NCBI GenBank assembly: GCA_963662155.1
Contig: OY759271.1
Coordinates: forward strand, 34,285,833 to 34,349,832
Reading direction: 5' to 3'
DNA length: 64,000 nt
DNA from: Lamellibrachia columna
Taxonomy: Eukaryota > Annelida > Polychaeta > Sabellida > Siboglinidae
Numbering within the stretch: the first letter of the stretch is position 1; every line of letters starts with the position of its first letter. The position numbers were made by a program, and so were the translations under genes. The notes under the pieces were generated by a model. The model ran no database searches and was not told where the DNA came from. It was given only the letters and a program-made list of their open reading frames with translations. This document shows, piece by piece, positions 11,301 to 22,559 of this stretch.

Positions 11301-11450
11301 TCTCTCTCTTGTCCTCTAACATCACGACATTCACTCTTACTTTTATTGGGCATCCACCAGTGTCGAAACGACTTGCGATAAGCTTTTAGATACTGCTCTG
11401 TATTCGCGGACAAACTTTCAGCAGCAGTAGATAGTGACTTGGGTACAATG
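8400..11450 (-). pseudogene. Gypsy element 1 gag-pol remnant
   Basis: Order on the minus strand: gag end with a CCHC zinc knuckle (CWICGSARHCARDC, 11014-11334). RT N-terminal half (10404-10907; VKKDGKVRICRDFEVNIN, YSVIDFRQAYLQMEV). RT thumb (10028-10318; CTFLQNSVEYLGHIISAEGL, FLGMYYARFVPDL). RNase H start (9829-10137; LILACDSSSYGLGAAL). Integrase zinc finger (9103-9342; VHTGTVTMKG, CGRCH). Integrase core (8669-9026; MSDNGSQFT, GAPYHPSTNGLVGR). C-terminal chromatin/GPY-like tail (8400-8699; WLPGRMSPVLYRV). Several frameshifts and stops separate these blocks. It is a degenerate Ty3/Gypsy element of the common invertebrate K02A2.6-like type, cut at its 5' side by the LINE. Confidence 0.85.
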
Positions 11451-11454
11451 ACAA

Positions 11455-14400
11455 ATATTTTTGGAAGTAAACATTCTTTAAACTAGAAGTGCAGGGGGGT
11501 TACCTAGAGGTGTCTCAAGCAGAACAAGAGGCCACTAGCACAGATAAACCAATATCAAATCATCCGAAAAACATCACTGAAAAAGGTTAGGCTGATAGAT
11601 GCGTATGTTTAAATGCAAGGAGCATAGTAAATAAGAAAAACGAATTAAACATTATGGTAGAAGATATTGACCCTCACATAATTGGTATAACTGAATCATG
11701 GGCCAACATAGATATAACAGATGCTGAATTAGGACTGACAGGATATGTAATGTTTAGGAAAGATTGAATAGGAAGAAGGGGCGGGGGAGTTATTTTATAT
11801 GTTAAAGAATCTATTCAGGCTTATGAAATAAAACTAGAAAGGGAAGCAGATTGCGATGAAGCTGTTTGGTGCAAAATTGTTTCAGGAAATTCAAAATTAA
11901 CTATTGGATTAGTTTACCGAAGTCCAAACATAAACGAAGAGGACAACACAAAAATAAAAAACGCTATAAAGGAAGTTAGTAAAGGGGAATGTATCATAAT
12001 GGGAGATTTTAACCATGGACACATACAATGGAATTCTCTAGAGAGCACAGGGTTTGAGGACCAACAATTTCTATTTTTAATCCAGGATAGCTTTCTTACT
12101 CAGCACGTACTAGAACCAACCAGGGGAGAAAATGTATTAGATATAGTTTTGTCATCACAAAAAGAATTAGTGGACAATGTAAAAATATTTGAACCATTGG
12201 GTAATAGTGACCATAATCAAATACATTTTGACATCAATGTAAAATCAGAAAGTAAAAATAAGAAAACGTACAAGAGAAACTTCCACAAAGGTAACTACAA
12301 AGATATGAGAAAATACTTAGCAAAGCTAGATTGGAATAACATGCTGATGAATAAGACCGCAATTGAATGTTGGAATATTCTAAAATATGAAATTGAGAGT
12401 ATCATCGATAAATTTGTTCCCTTCCAAAAACAAGGAAAACGGTGTAGAAAGAAACACTTGTCAAAAGAGGCTATTAGAAAAATAATGCTAAAACAAACTA
12501 TGTGGAGGGTTTATAGGCGTACCAGAAAGGACGAAGACTATGCAAAATACAAAGAGGCACTTAATGCAGCTACAACTGAAATCAGACAATCTAAAAGAAG
12601 CTATGAGCAAAAACTAGCATGTAACATAAAAAATGACAGCAAGAGTTTTTATGCATATGTCAGGAGTAAACAAAACGTACAAGACAAGGTTGGACCTCTA
12701 GAAGACAGTGCTGGAAATATAATATCACAGGGGTTTTTAATGGCGGAAGACCTAAATGGTTACTTCAGTTCAGTGTTTACCAAAGAAGATATTAGTTCAT
12801 TACCAGTTGCTGATGCTAAATTTCAGGGGGCTAAATCTGACTATTTAGGTCCGTTAGTTGTAACTCCAGAATTGGTAGCTAAGAAAATAAAGGCAATGAA
12901 GGATAACAAATCACCGGGAGTGGATGGGATTCCTCCAAAATTACTAATGGAAACAGTAGAACAAATCAGTATACCACTTGCAAGAGTATTCAACTTGTCA
13001 TTAAAAGAGGGAGTTGTTCCGTTTGAATGGAAAGAAGCAAACATCATACCATTATTTAAAAAGGGTTCGAGAAATAAGTCAGAGAATTACAGACCAGTGA
13101 GTTTAACGTCAGTGATTTGTAAATTATTAGAAAGGTTAATTAAAGACCATATGGTGGACTTCCTCGTTAAGCATAAATTATTAAATTCATCTCAACATGG
13201 ATTCCTTAAAGCGAGGTCATGCTTAACAAATATGTTATGTTTTTTGGAAGAAACCACTAAGTGGATAGACGTGGGATCGCCAGTAGATATTATCTACTTA
13301 GATTTTCAGAAAGCTTTTGACAAAGTGCCACATCAAAGATTACTACTTAAATTAAAAGCCCATGGTATCGGGGATAGCATAACTGACTGGATAGAACAAT
13401 GGCTGACTGACAGAAGACAACGAGTTGTAGTAGATGGAGAAGTTTCAAATTGGAAATCGGTTTTGAGTGGGGTACCTCAAGGATCAGTATTAGGACCTAT
13501 ATTATTCTTAATTTATATCAATGACTTGGACGACAGTATAACAAGTAACGTACTGAAATTTGCGGATGACACAAAACTGTTTAGAAAGGTTAATACTGAT
13601 GGTGATAAACAACATTTACAAAACGATCTAGACAGATTAGTGAAATGGTCTGAGAAATGGCAGATGTTGTTCAATTTTGGGAAATGTAAATGCCTACATA
13701 CAGGACATAGGAACTTGAATGTAAACTATAGAATGGGAGATACTGTTCTGGGTACTACTGTAAAAGAAAAGGACTTAGGAGTTACAATAAGCGCTGATAT
13801 GAAAGTTTCAGAGCAGTGTGGTATTGCAGCTTCAAAGGGTAATCAAATTCTTGGATTGATTAGAAGAAACATAACATACAAGGGAAAAAAGTTAATTATA
13901 CCTCTTTATAAAGCAATAGTTAGACCTCATTTAGAATACTGTATACAAGCATGGAGACCATATCGTAAGAAGGATATAGATACGCTTGAACGCATACAAA
14001 GGAGAGCAACTAAAATGATTCCAGAACTGAGAGACCTTAGTTATGAAGAACGCCTGAAAGAATGTGGTTTAACAACTCTAGAGACAAGGAGGTTAAGAGG
14101 AGATCAGATTGAAGTTTTTAAGATATTGAATGGGTATGAAAATATTGATAGAAATATGTTTTTCTCACTCAAGAAGGATAGCAGAACTAGAGGACATGAG
14201 GTAAAATTAGTAAAGGATCAATGTAGATTGGACATCAGGAAGCACTCGTTCTCACAGAGGACAATAAATGAATGGAACAAATTGTCAACAGATTGTGTAA
14301 CTGCTAGCAGCGTGAATATGTTTAAAAACAAGGTTGACACATATCTCAGGAGGGCAGGCTATAAGTAGATGAACATTGTTGGACTCTCGATAAGCCAATG

Positions 14401-14475
14401 GCTTCCTTGTCCACTTGTCATCTGGGCCTTTGGCTTGGATGGCAAATCTTGTTAAATCTTGTTAAATCTCTGCAA
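11455..14475 (+). mobile_element. Nearly full ORF2 LINE of the CR1/Jockey group
   Basis: This retrotransposon carries a 5' endonuclease-RT reading frame and a short 3' UTR ending in AAATCTTGTT repeats (about 14440-14470). It lies between the gag end of Gypsy element 1 and a Gypsy element 3 fragment. The 5' boundary at about 11455 is judged from loss of Gypsy similarity; no target duplication was established. Tails of the same family recur at 509-905, 4225-4362, 37423-38806, 48171-48567, 51246-51362 and 61520-61912. Confidence 0.8.
11586..14368 (+). pseudogene. LINE ORF2: apurinic endonuclease and reverse transcriptase, one in-frame stop
   Basis: The frame is open from about 11586 except for one TGA at 11765-11767. 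The endonuclease part shows CLNARSIVNKK, IIGITESW, GLVYRSP and MGDFNHG, then GNSDHNQI. The first ATG after the stop is 11999 (789 codons), but that start would drop the N-terminal half of the endonuclease. RT landmarks follow in order: NKSPGVDGIPPKLL, NYRPVSLTSVICKLLER, YLDFQKAFDKVPH, GVPQGSVLGPILFLIYINDL and FADDTKLF (about 13557-13580). The C-terminal region ends WNKLSTDC and RRAGYK. Frame integrity over 2.6 kb suggests a young copy. It nicks DNA and copies its own RNA; it is not a host gene. Confidence 0.88.
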
Positions 14476-14501
14476 TCTCACACATCTCCTTGAACGAGTC
14501 G

Positions 14502-14606
<105 letters not shown>

Positions 14607-14624
14607 GACCATTGTGTGACCGTG

Positions 14625-15520
14625 TCACAAAGGTTGAATGCGCGAATCCCCAAGTATTTGCGAATTTCGTGAATTCTGTGGTTCATTGTCGGTGACCACT
14701 GTCTCTGCCAACGGAATCTGCTTCCCCGGTACGTATGTTATCTGTACATTGTATCTCTGGAGTTTCAGAAGCATTCTTTGTAACCATGTTGGCGCCCAGC
14801 CTAATGGATTGCTCGATATGGCCTCCAGGGGCTTGTGATCAGACTCACCATTCACGTCACGACCGTAAATCGCTCGCACGCAAACACCACCGCGAGCAAC
14901 CCTTCTCCCTCACGGCGTCCCAAATGAACTCGTTGTCCTTCGTCAGGTCTCTTAAGGGGGCGGTTATATCCGATAAGTTTGGCGCAAACTTCCCCAAGTA
15001 CGTGGTCATGCCAAGTACGGTCTCCAGATCGTCCCTTTGGGTCGGTGGAGGCATGTCATGAATGCCCTGGATCTTTACCGGATCAGGTCGTAGGCCATCA
15101 GCTGATAGTATGTGTCCAAAATAGGTGACTTGATGGGCCGAAAGACACACTTGTCCGGATTTAACTTGATCCCTCGTTCCCGGGTCCTGCGTAACACGAC
15201 ATCAAGCTTAGCGTCATGGTCTTGCCGGTCCTTGCCGTAGACTAAGGGCAACCCCTCGTATGTAAGATCAATCTCTTATTTGGAAGACATCCTGTGCCGA
15301 ATTCATTCGAAATGGCAATCGGTGAATCGGTATCATCCGAAAGGCGGGTTAAAGGTATTTAACAGGGAGTTCTTCTCGTCCGGCTTCACTTATCAATACC
15401 CGCTTGTCGTAAACATCTTTGCGCCTTGCAGCTTGGCAACGATATTCTCAACGGTGGGGTTACAGCCTACCAATTCAATGCCGAAACGTTGTCATGTCAC
15501 ATTCACTACGAATTTTGTAA
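14625..15520 (-). pseudogene. Gypsy element 3 RT-RNase H fragment
   Basis: The minus strand encodes the RT thumb (14857-15150; VTYFGHILSADGLRPDP, LGMTTYLGKFAPNL, PLRDLTKDNEFIWD). In a different frame it then encodes the end of RNase H (14625-14879; VESDHKPLEAI-like GESDHKPLEAISSNPLGWAP, LQRYNVQITYVPGKQIPLA). The RT upstream part (15150-15520) is recognisable but broken. Its motifs differ from Gypsy element 1, so it is a separate family. Both ends are missing. Confidence 0.75.
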
Positions 15521-16500
15521 GACAAATATCTTAGCCATTTAGTTTGAGTCAACAGCCCATTCACATTTACTGATTATATATGATAAATTAGTTGGTTTGA
15601 GTTACTCTTAAGCAAAGAACAGCTGTATAGCGCGCCATTTTGGATTGGCCAATATCGGATCATTTCACTGGGTCCAATATGATTTCTGTTATGGCGCGAC
15701 TGAAGCGCCACCTAGGTTTTTAGATGGTCCTTTGCGTAAACATTCGCGCATTGCCTGTTATAGGACTCTACGACTGTTTATTATGAACAAAACATATTTG
15801 GTTGCGTACGCATCGATTATTTAGCACATGTCTAAAGTAAAGACTAACTTTGTTCACTTTGTCATTTACGATGATATAGTGTATATTACAAAAGTAGGGA
15901 CGTCCGCAGGAATTTTTTCAGGGAGGGGCAAGAAAGATGGGTGACGCCTAACGTTAGGACAATCAACTATATACTAAGTGTCACTGACAATGTCCAGTAC
16001 AATAATATTTATTATCAATACAGATTGCTGTTTGATTTATCGTGTGGAATTTTATTTACTTAACCATAATTATAATGCTAGATAAACTGTGTTTTATAAA
16101 GGAATAAAGGGTGTCCATTAAAATCCTATCTATTTTAATTTACATTTTTACATAACTATTTTAATTTACAATAACCATAAATAATAAAAACTCATGTAAA
16201 CTGAGAATCAAGAGGGTATTCACGGCTTTACTTTTGTACATCACATATCATAAAAAAGAAATAAGAATTTTTGTATCCTATACATAATATACTGCAGGTA
16301 TGTGGCCATTATTTTTTTTTACACAAAACACATTTCAGTACAAAACAGAATATAATTCCTAACTATCGAGTCGCCCACAAACACTCTCGCTCTCCTCCTC
16401 GCCCCTTCTATCACTACATCGGAGTAGCTCTTGCGTTGGATCCCTTTCGTCGCATTCTGTCATGCAATCGTGTCACTTGGCAGCCACCTGTCCATCTCCC
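15521..16500. other. No recognisable gene
   Basis: AT-rich sequence without a convincing ORF. Nothing was assigned here. Confidence 0.5.
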
Positions 16501-16509
16501 TCTCGCCCG

Positions 16510-17082
16510 TCAACATGTCACTTTTCGGTCTTTTTTGCTTGCGCTCCTGTCGCCCTCAGTCCTGACGCCTCCGTTCCTTTCGCCTTCCCTCCCGTCTCCC
16601 TCGCTACCATCGCCTTCCCTTGCGTCTCCTTCCCTCCCTTCTCTTTCTCTCCCGTTATCTTCCCTCCCGTTAAAGTCATTCCCATTTCCTTCCATCCCTT
16701 CTCCTTTCGTCCGATCTCCTTACGTCCTGCCTCCTTACGTCCTCTCTGCTTACGTCCAGCTCCCTCCCAGGCTGAGGTGAGCTCACCCTAGCATCTATCT
16801 CATCGTCTTCCGTCACTTTGCCATCCATTGTCCCCCCTCCGGAACCACTGGCATAACCCACCTCTTCCCTTCCCACCAATTCCACAACAAGCTGCCTCAG
16901 CAGTTCCATCCCTACCTGTAATTGCTTCATCTTCGCACATCCCCTACACTCAAAGCTAAAACTATCCGCCTGAACCTCAGCCAAGGACTTCTCACACCCG
17001 GGTCTGACGATTCCACCCAGTTGCTACAACTCATGCATATTAAATGCCTGGTGGCCTTTACTTGCCGCTTGCACGGCGCCAT
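16510..17082 (-). pseudogene. Remnant resembling a LINE ORF1 zinc-finger protein
   Basis: On the minus strand an ATG at 17082 opens with MAPCKRQVKATRHLICMSC. After a 1-nt shift near 17000 the frame continues CEKSLAEVQADSF and FECRGCAKMKQLQVGMELLR, then an acidic-basic tail rich in Arg, Glu and Asp. The spacing CxxC ... C ... CxxC recalls the PHD-like finger plus coiled coil seen in CR1-type ORF1 proteins; this is from memory and uncertain. Another shift follows in the repeat-rich tail. No adjacent RT was found, so it would be an orphan fragment. Confidence 0.4.
16530..16770. repeat. Pyrimidine-rich CTTCCCTCCCGTCT-type minisatellite
   Basis: Irregular units of 10-20 bp (CTTCCCTCCCGTCTCC, CTTTCTCTCCCGTTATCTTCC, CTTACGTCC) give almost pure pyrimidines on the plus strand. 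ORFs through it, such as Ser-Pro-rich ones on the plus strand, are low-complexity artefacts. It overlaps the C-terminal end of the minus-strand ORF1-like remnant, whose product there is Arg/Glu/Asp/Gly-rich. Confidence 0.75.
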
Positions 17083-18262
17083 CACATAATTTAGTTTTAG
17101 TTAGATTGTTACGTTAGCCGTGAATAAGGCTGTTTTCTTAGTTCAGAGGAACACTTTAGGCTGAATTATAAAGCGACTGTCATTAAGAGGAAAGAAACGC
17201 AGCGTCGCTACGACTTGAAGAGAGTCAGGACATTCGACAATGCATGGCAGTCCGGCCGTCCGTCCCTGTCCGTCGAGGTGGTTGACAGCGGCAAACAAAA
17301 TGTTCTGTTCGTGATGTAAACAATAATACGAACTCGTCGGCTGGCGCCTCGCTGTGCACTTTTATCAAATACAATGGTGTTTTTTTAATAACTTACAATG
17401 TTTTATTTAATTTGTATTTTTCAAAAACAAATTGTATAATACTTTAGCGTAGTAAAATTCGCGCCATTAGATTACAGTACATTACAGTAGCGCCATCTAG
17501 CGGATTTGGGGCCCACCATTACCTACTAATTATATACGCAACGAAGTTTTCAGCGCTTCTGTAGTGATTTAGCAAGACGAAGTCCAGATGGAAGATTTTA
17601 ATGGAATACTGCTGATTGGCTGATTGCGGATGTGATGTGCGTTGGGCAATAGAATGAGTCATTAATTAATTACTTAATATCAAATTGGGTTGTACACAAT
17701 TTCTTGTTGGCTAGAGAAAAACTAAGGAAATTAGTTTTATTGCAAGAATTATGTACAACCCAAAATTTGTATTATTTTATTAGCATCACAACCGTTTCTG
17801 TTTTAGAAACGACAAACAGACAGCCTATTTTACCAGCATTATTGCCAACACCGCGTGGAAACCAATGCAAGGGTCATCTTGTGTGGTGGTTCCACGGATG
17901 TCAGTGTCCGGGAACAGGTTTGTATATATTTCCTGCTCAGATCTCCCTGTTTTGCAAGGAACAAATTAACTGTATCGGGGAGGGTTAAGAGGTTGCAACC
18001 CCACGATCTCAATGAAAAAAAATCTGGCATAAAATCGATAGTGTGATGGTTTGCATAAGTATAAAAATGCCGTGTTATGCCATAACTTCAACAGAAAAAT
18101 ATTGAAACCAGCCATGTATGCATATTTTATGTATCATTACATATACATGTGTACGTCATAAACAGATAAGAAATTACAAAACATAATATTTACAACATTT
18201 CTGACGACACATAATATTCCTACCATTTCTAGACCATCTTCTCCAGGAATTTGACACGAGAT
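17083..18262. other. No gene; contains one imperfect inverted repeat
   Basis: No convincing coding region. 17685-17706 and 17743-17763 are imperfect inverted copies (TTGGGTTGTACACAAT... against ...ATGTACAACCCAA). AAAACTAA and TTAGTTTT pair inside them. It could be a small fold-back element or the core of a decayed MITE. Confidence 0.5.
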
Positions 18263-18475
18263 TCAGTGCAAACAAAGGAAAGCAATAACGTGGGCAAACT
18301 GACAGCAACATAACCGACCACCAAGAATGCTACTGCCTCCTCCAGCGTCCGTGTTAGTTGAAGTCAGACGGTGGAAGAAGAAATGGGATTCATCAGAAAA
18401 AACAAAGCCCCACAATCTACAGAAAACAATGGGTGCAACACCCAGCTCCATGTTCCGAAATCTGTTCTGCATTTA
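18263..18475 (-). pseudogene. Possible Tc1/mariner-like transposase fragment
   Basis: The minus strand encodes LWGFVFSDESHFFF, then TDAGGGSSILGGRL. These match the order of the Tc1 catalytic-domain landmarks (W..VxFSDESxF ... GGGSxMVWGG) as remembered. The first Asp of the DDE core would be in SDES. The rest is missing and the adjoining LINE begins here, which suggests the LINE landed in a decayed Tc1 copy. Confidence 0.35.
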
Positions 18476-18479
18476 TCAA

Positions 18480-20675
18480 TTGCTGATGTTAATATCGGTC
18501 ACCACAAGTTGCACTAATCTAAAAACATACAACGTAATACTTAAGAAGAACATTCGTGAAGCAAAGAGATTACACTATGTACAACTTTTCGACAAATACA
18601 AATTTAATGCAGCAAATACATGGAAAGCAATTAATGAAATTATATCAAGACACAAATCTAGTACGCAATTTCCAACATATTTTAAACAAAATAACAAGAC
18701 ATATACTAATAAGATTGACATAGCTAATGAATTTAATCATATCTTTACGGAAACAGGCCCTAATCTTGCGGAAAACATACAATGTACAACTGTAAATAAT
18801 ATCACTAAATTTCTCAAAAACAAGAATACAAATGGTTTCAGATTCACAGAAATACAAGAGGAATCCGTATCACAAATAATCAATAACCTTCCAAATAAAA
18901 ATAGCTATGGTTGTGATGGAATATCCAGCAAATTATTAAAACTTATTGAACCAGATATAGTGAAACCTTTAACATTATTAATAAATCAAGTGCTGAACAC
19001 AGGACAATTTCCTGACAAACTTAAAGTAGCAAAAGTTATTCCTATATTTAAGAAAAATGATCCCACATTATTCACAAATTATAGACCAATATCCCTTTTG
19101 CCTGTTATTTCAAAAGTATTGGAAAGAATTATGAATAACCAATTACTCATGTATTTTACTAATACAAAACTACTGTCTGATAGTCAATATGGATTCAGAC
19201 CCCACCATTCAACTGAATATGCAGCTCTAGAAATAGTCGATAGGATCACTACACACTTGGATAACAACCAATTACCCATCAGTATATTTCTTGATTTATC
19301 GAAAGCATTTGATACACTTGACCACACAATCCTCTTAAAAAAATTAGAACATTATGGGTTGGAACCATCAGCATTACAATTACTAAAGAGTTACTTAACA
19401 AACCGTGAGCAATTTGTAAAAATTGATGACATAAAATCAAATGTCTTACCTATAAACACGGGAGTCCCACAAGGCTCAATACTAGGTCCTCTGTTATTCA
19501 TTATATATATTAACGATTTCTCACAAGCCAGTAATGTCTTTAAATTCATTACATATGCCGATGATACTTCTTTAGTAAGTACGCTCGGGTCTTTTACAAA
19601 TGGTACAAACAATCCAAATACTGAACATATGATAAATACAGAACTACACAACATAGCAGAATGGTTAAAATTAAATAAATTAACATTAAATATCAACAAA
19701 ACTAAATATATGATTTTTCAAATGCCAAACAAAAAGGTAACAGTACCAACACTAACAATAGATGGTGTAAACATTGAAAGAGTCCAACATTTCAACTTCT
19801 TAGGTTTAATATTAGACACACATTTAAATTGGAATAAACACATTGAGAAAATAGCAAATAAGTGTTCTAGGACAATCGGAATTATAAACAAATTGAAGCA
19901 TGTCTTACCAAAAAGTATCAGAATTATACTGTATAATTCATTAATATTACCCCACATAAATTACTGCCTAATGATTTGGGGCTATCAGTGTAATAGGATA
20001 ATAAAATTACAGAAGAAAGCAATTAGAATAATATCTGTAACCAAATATAACTCACATACGGAACCATTATTTAAAAGCCTCTCTGTTCTAAAGGTTGAAG
20101 ACTTACTTAAAGTACAGATACTACGATTTTATTATAAATTCATACACAAACAATTACCAGCATACTTACAAAGCTGGCCGATAAACCAGAATACACACAT
20201 ACATAATCATTTCACGCGTAAACACAACAAAATACACACATTTAGAACACAACACGAATTTGCAAAAAAGTGTCTGAAATATAATTTACCACATATCATC
20301 AACAATACTCCAGACATATTAAAAGATAAGGTGACCACACACAGCTTACAGGGATATATATCTTATGCTAAAAAAATTATTATAAAAAGCTATGTATGCA
20401 TATGCACCGAAGTTAACTGCTACACTTGCACGCATGGTCAATAATAAATAATTAATCTAGCTGTACGTGTTAACGTTAATCTACACAAGCGGAAATATAC
20501 AATAAATTCAATGAAAACGTACCAAGGTGGCTCCTATGAGAGCGACTTCTTTAGTCTTAATAGGAGTCTCCCAAATCCACGTTGTACTAAATATATTAAT
20601 TAATAGGAATTACAGTTACTGTAATACTATGTACAAATGGATAAATAAACGATTTTGTCTGTCTGTCTGTCTGTC
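18480..20675 (+). mobile_element. 5'-truncated LINE with intact RT frame and (TGTC)n tail
   Basis: The open frame runs to TAA at 20442-20444. The first roughly 50 codons (from 18327) belong to other sequence; LINE similarity starts near LKTYNVILKKNIREAKRLHY. RT motifs in order: GCDGISSKLLK, NYRPISLLPVISKVLER, IFLDLSKAFDTLDH, NTGVPQGSILGPLLFIIYIN, TYADDTSL. The C-terminal part (LKVQILRFYYKFIHKQLPAYL, HTFRTQHEF) is typical of CR1/L2-group elements. No endonuclease remains. The 3' UTR has AATAAA-like sequence and ends in TGTC repeats at 20656-20675, a usual tail in this group. No stops occur in RT, so the insertion is probably recent. Confidence 0.82.
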
Positions 20676-20865
20676 ACAAGTGCTGGAGTGGAGCGTGCTA
20701 ACTGCTAGAGTGGAGCGTGCTAACTGTACAACACACTAGCTGTACGTACAACACACTAGCTGTACAAGTGCTGGAGTGGAGCGTGCTAACTGTACAACAC
20801 ACTAGCTGTACGTACAACACACTAGCTGTACGTATAACACACTAGCTGTACGTACAATGCACTAA
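20676..20865. repeat. Composite minisatellite
   Basis: Two motifs alternate: GCTGGAGTGGAGCGTGCTAA (with one GCTAGAG variant) and the 20-bp ACAACACACTAGCTGTACGT. The second is present about seven times. It starts directly behind the LINE tail. Confidence 0.85.
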
Positions 20866-22015
20866 TGCATTAAATGTTTCAACGTGTTCGTTGGTCTAAT
20901 TCTGTTTTTTTATTTAATTAATATGATGATATAATTATTCATTCAAATCACCAATCAGAAGTCTGACCATACGTTTACTACGTAATGCCCCGGGATACAC
21001 CATTTCAAGAACATTTCCCAGGATCCTCTTGCATGTGTGGCTGCGCCCCTCCCCCCCCCCGTTGGTCAAATCCTGGATCCACCAGTGGTTAGTATCGGTT
21101 CCATGTTGCATAATCGAGTTCCAGTCATAGTCAGGATATAAGTAAACAAAACCATGACATTTCGGTGCATACTACTGTGTTTAATTACGACAGAGGTAGA
21201 ATCAAATAAGTATAGCAAACTATGCTTCGCGGAGCTGAAGCATAACCGCACGCGGGACGTTGAACGTTTGCTTGCGACGTTTTGCGTAGGCCTACGTTAG
21301 AAAGCAACGTTTTCAGCTTACCGTTTTTACATATTTCGAACGACGATTGTTCTTTGACGTAAGTCAAGTATATTGGGCAATGAAATGCGTCGATATTGTT
21401 ACGTCATCATGCGGTAACTCGTAGCAATCATTTACAAACTAGATGTCAAAGAAATCGGACGCGTTTTGAACGAGCTGCGATCGTTAATGTTCGAAGGTAT
21501 CTGGACACGTTATCGTCTACCGGAGACAGCGATCTCTGGACAATGCTTCACGATGGATCAATATTATAATTGGTAAGTTTAAAAAACATTGCCTAATCTT
21601 CTTACCCAAATATGTGATGAGTAGGCCTATTTGCACTGTATACACATGGACATATATTTATAAATATGAATAAATATAAGTCCATGGTATACACGATATT
21701 TTCGATGTGTTCTCCTACCGACCCGCCTGTATGTTCAACATAGGAAGAACAAGAAGCAGTCCAATGTCTTATACTTAACGATTCTGGTTCTTGCACGTCT
21801 GAGCTCGGGGCTTTGAGGATTTACGCGCTATGCCTAAAGCCAAGGCTATGGAAGTTTTATTACTATAATACTTAAACTAATATTCCACAATGTATACTTA
21901 TAAAATTATATCCCGCACCGTTGTATAATGTTAGATAATAAATCGTATTATTGTTTTTTGTTGTTGGATAGATATTGGCTTACGTCACACTGAAGGGTGA
22001 ACAATCTTGGAGGTA
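20866..22015. other. No recognisable gene
   Basis: Contains a poly-C run (about 21050) and scattered short ORFs without family resemblance. Nothing assigned. Confidence 0.45.
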
Positions 22016-22559
22016 ATTCCAACTCGTTGATTGGACTGTACACAACCCACGCGATGATGTGAAACGCTACATCACCAGCAAGTCAAAGGAAGACAAACTG
22101 AAGCTGTGTCTCTCTACGGGTTCACAACGCTACATCACCAGCAAGTCAAAGGAAGACAAACTGAAGTTGTGTTTGTGTACGGGTTCACAACGCTACATCA
22201 CCAGCAAGTCAAAGGAAGACAAACTGAAGCTGTGTCTCTCTACGGGTTCACAACGCTACATCACCAGCAAGACAAAGGAAGACAAACTGAAGCTGTGTTT
22301 GTCTACGGGTTCACAACGCTACATCACCAGCAAGTCAAAGGAAGACAAACTGAAGCTGTGTCTCTCTACGGGTTCACAACGCTACATCACCAGCAAGTCA
22401 AAGGAAAACAAACTGAAGCTGTGTTTGTCTACGGATTCACAACGCTACATCACCAGCAAGTCAAAGGAAGACAAACTGAAGCTGTGTCTATCTACGGGTT
22501 CACAACGCAAACAGATTCCAGAGCTCCTGGAGTCTGCGGAACACTTCGCTCGCGACTAG
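22016..22559 (+). CDS. Open frame made mostly of seven 21-residue repeats, function unknown
   Basis: The frame is open from after TAA at 22016 to TAG at 22557-22559. It reads FQLVDWTVHNPRDDV, then seven copies of RYITSKSKEDK plus LKLCLSTGSQ, then RKQIPELLESAEHFARD. It has no ATG in the opening segment; GTG at 22059 would be the only start-like codon, so if real this is an internal exon. Because 63 is divisible by three, other frames are also open across the repeat, so openness is weak evidence. In this frame several between-copy changes are synonymous (Leu CTC, TTG, CTA). I do not recognise the sequence. Confidence 0.3.
22065..22505. repeat. 63-bp tandem repeat, seven copies, alternating two variants
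   Basis: Seven exact-length 63-bp units begin CGCTACATCACCAGCAAG. Copies 1, 3 and 5 carry TGTCTCTCTACG; copies 2, 4 and 6 carry TGTTTG at the same place; copy 7 has TGTCTATCT. The alternation shows that the array grew by 126-bp dimers. Other differences are single bases. Confidence 0.95.

Noticed and set aside
16271..16791. Ser/Pro/Phe-rich plus-strand ORFs
   Set aside because: Low-complexity translation of the pyrimidine minisatellite.
18327..18480. N-terminal 50 codons of the 705-codon ORF as part of the LINE
   Set aside because: This part overlaps the antisense Tc1-like fragment and has no LINE motif; the frame is open by chance.
22065..22505. CRISPR-like direct repeats
   Set aside because: Units are head to tail without spacers, in a eukaryotic context; a tandem repeat.
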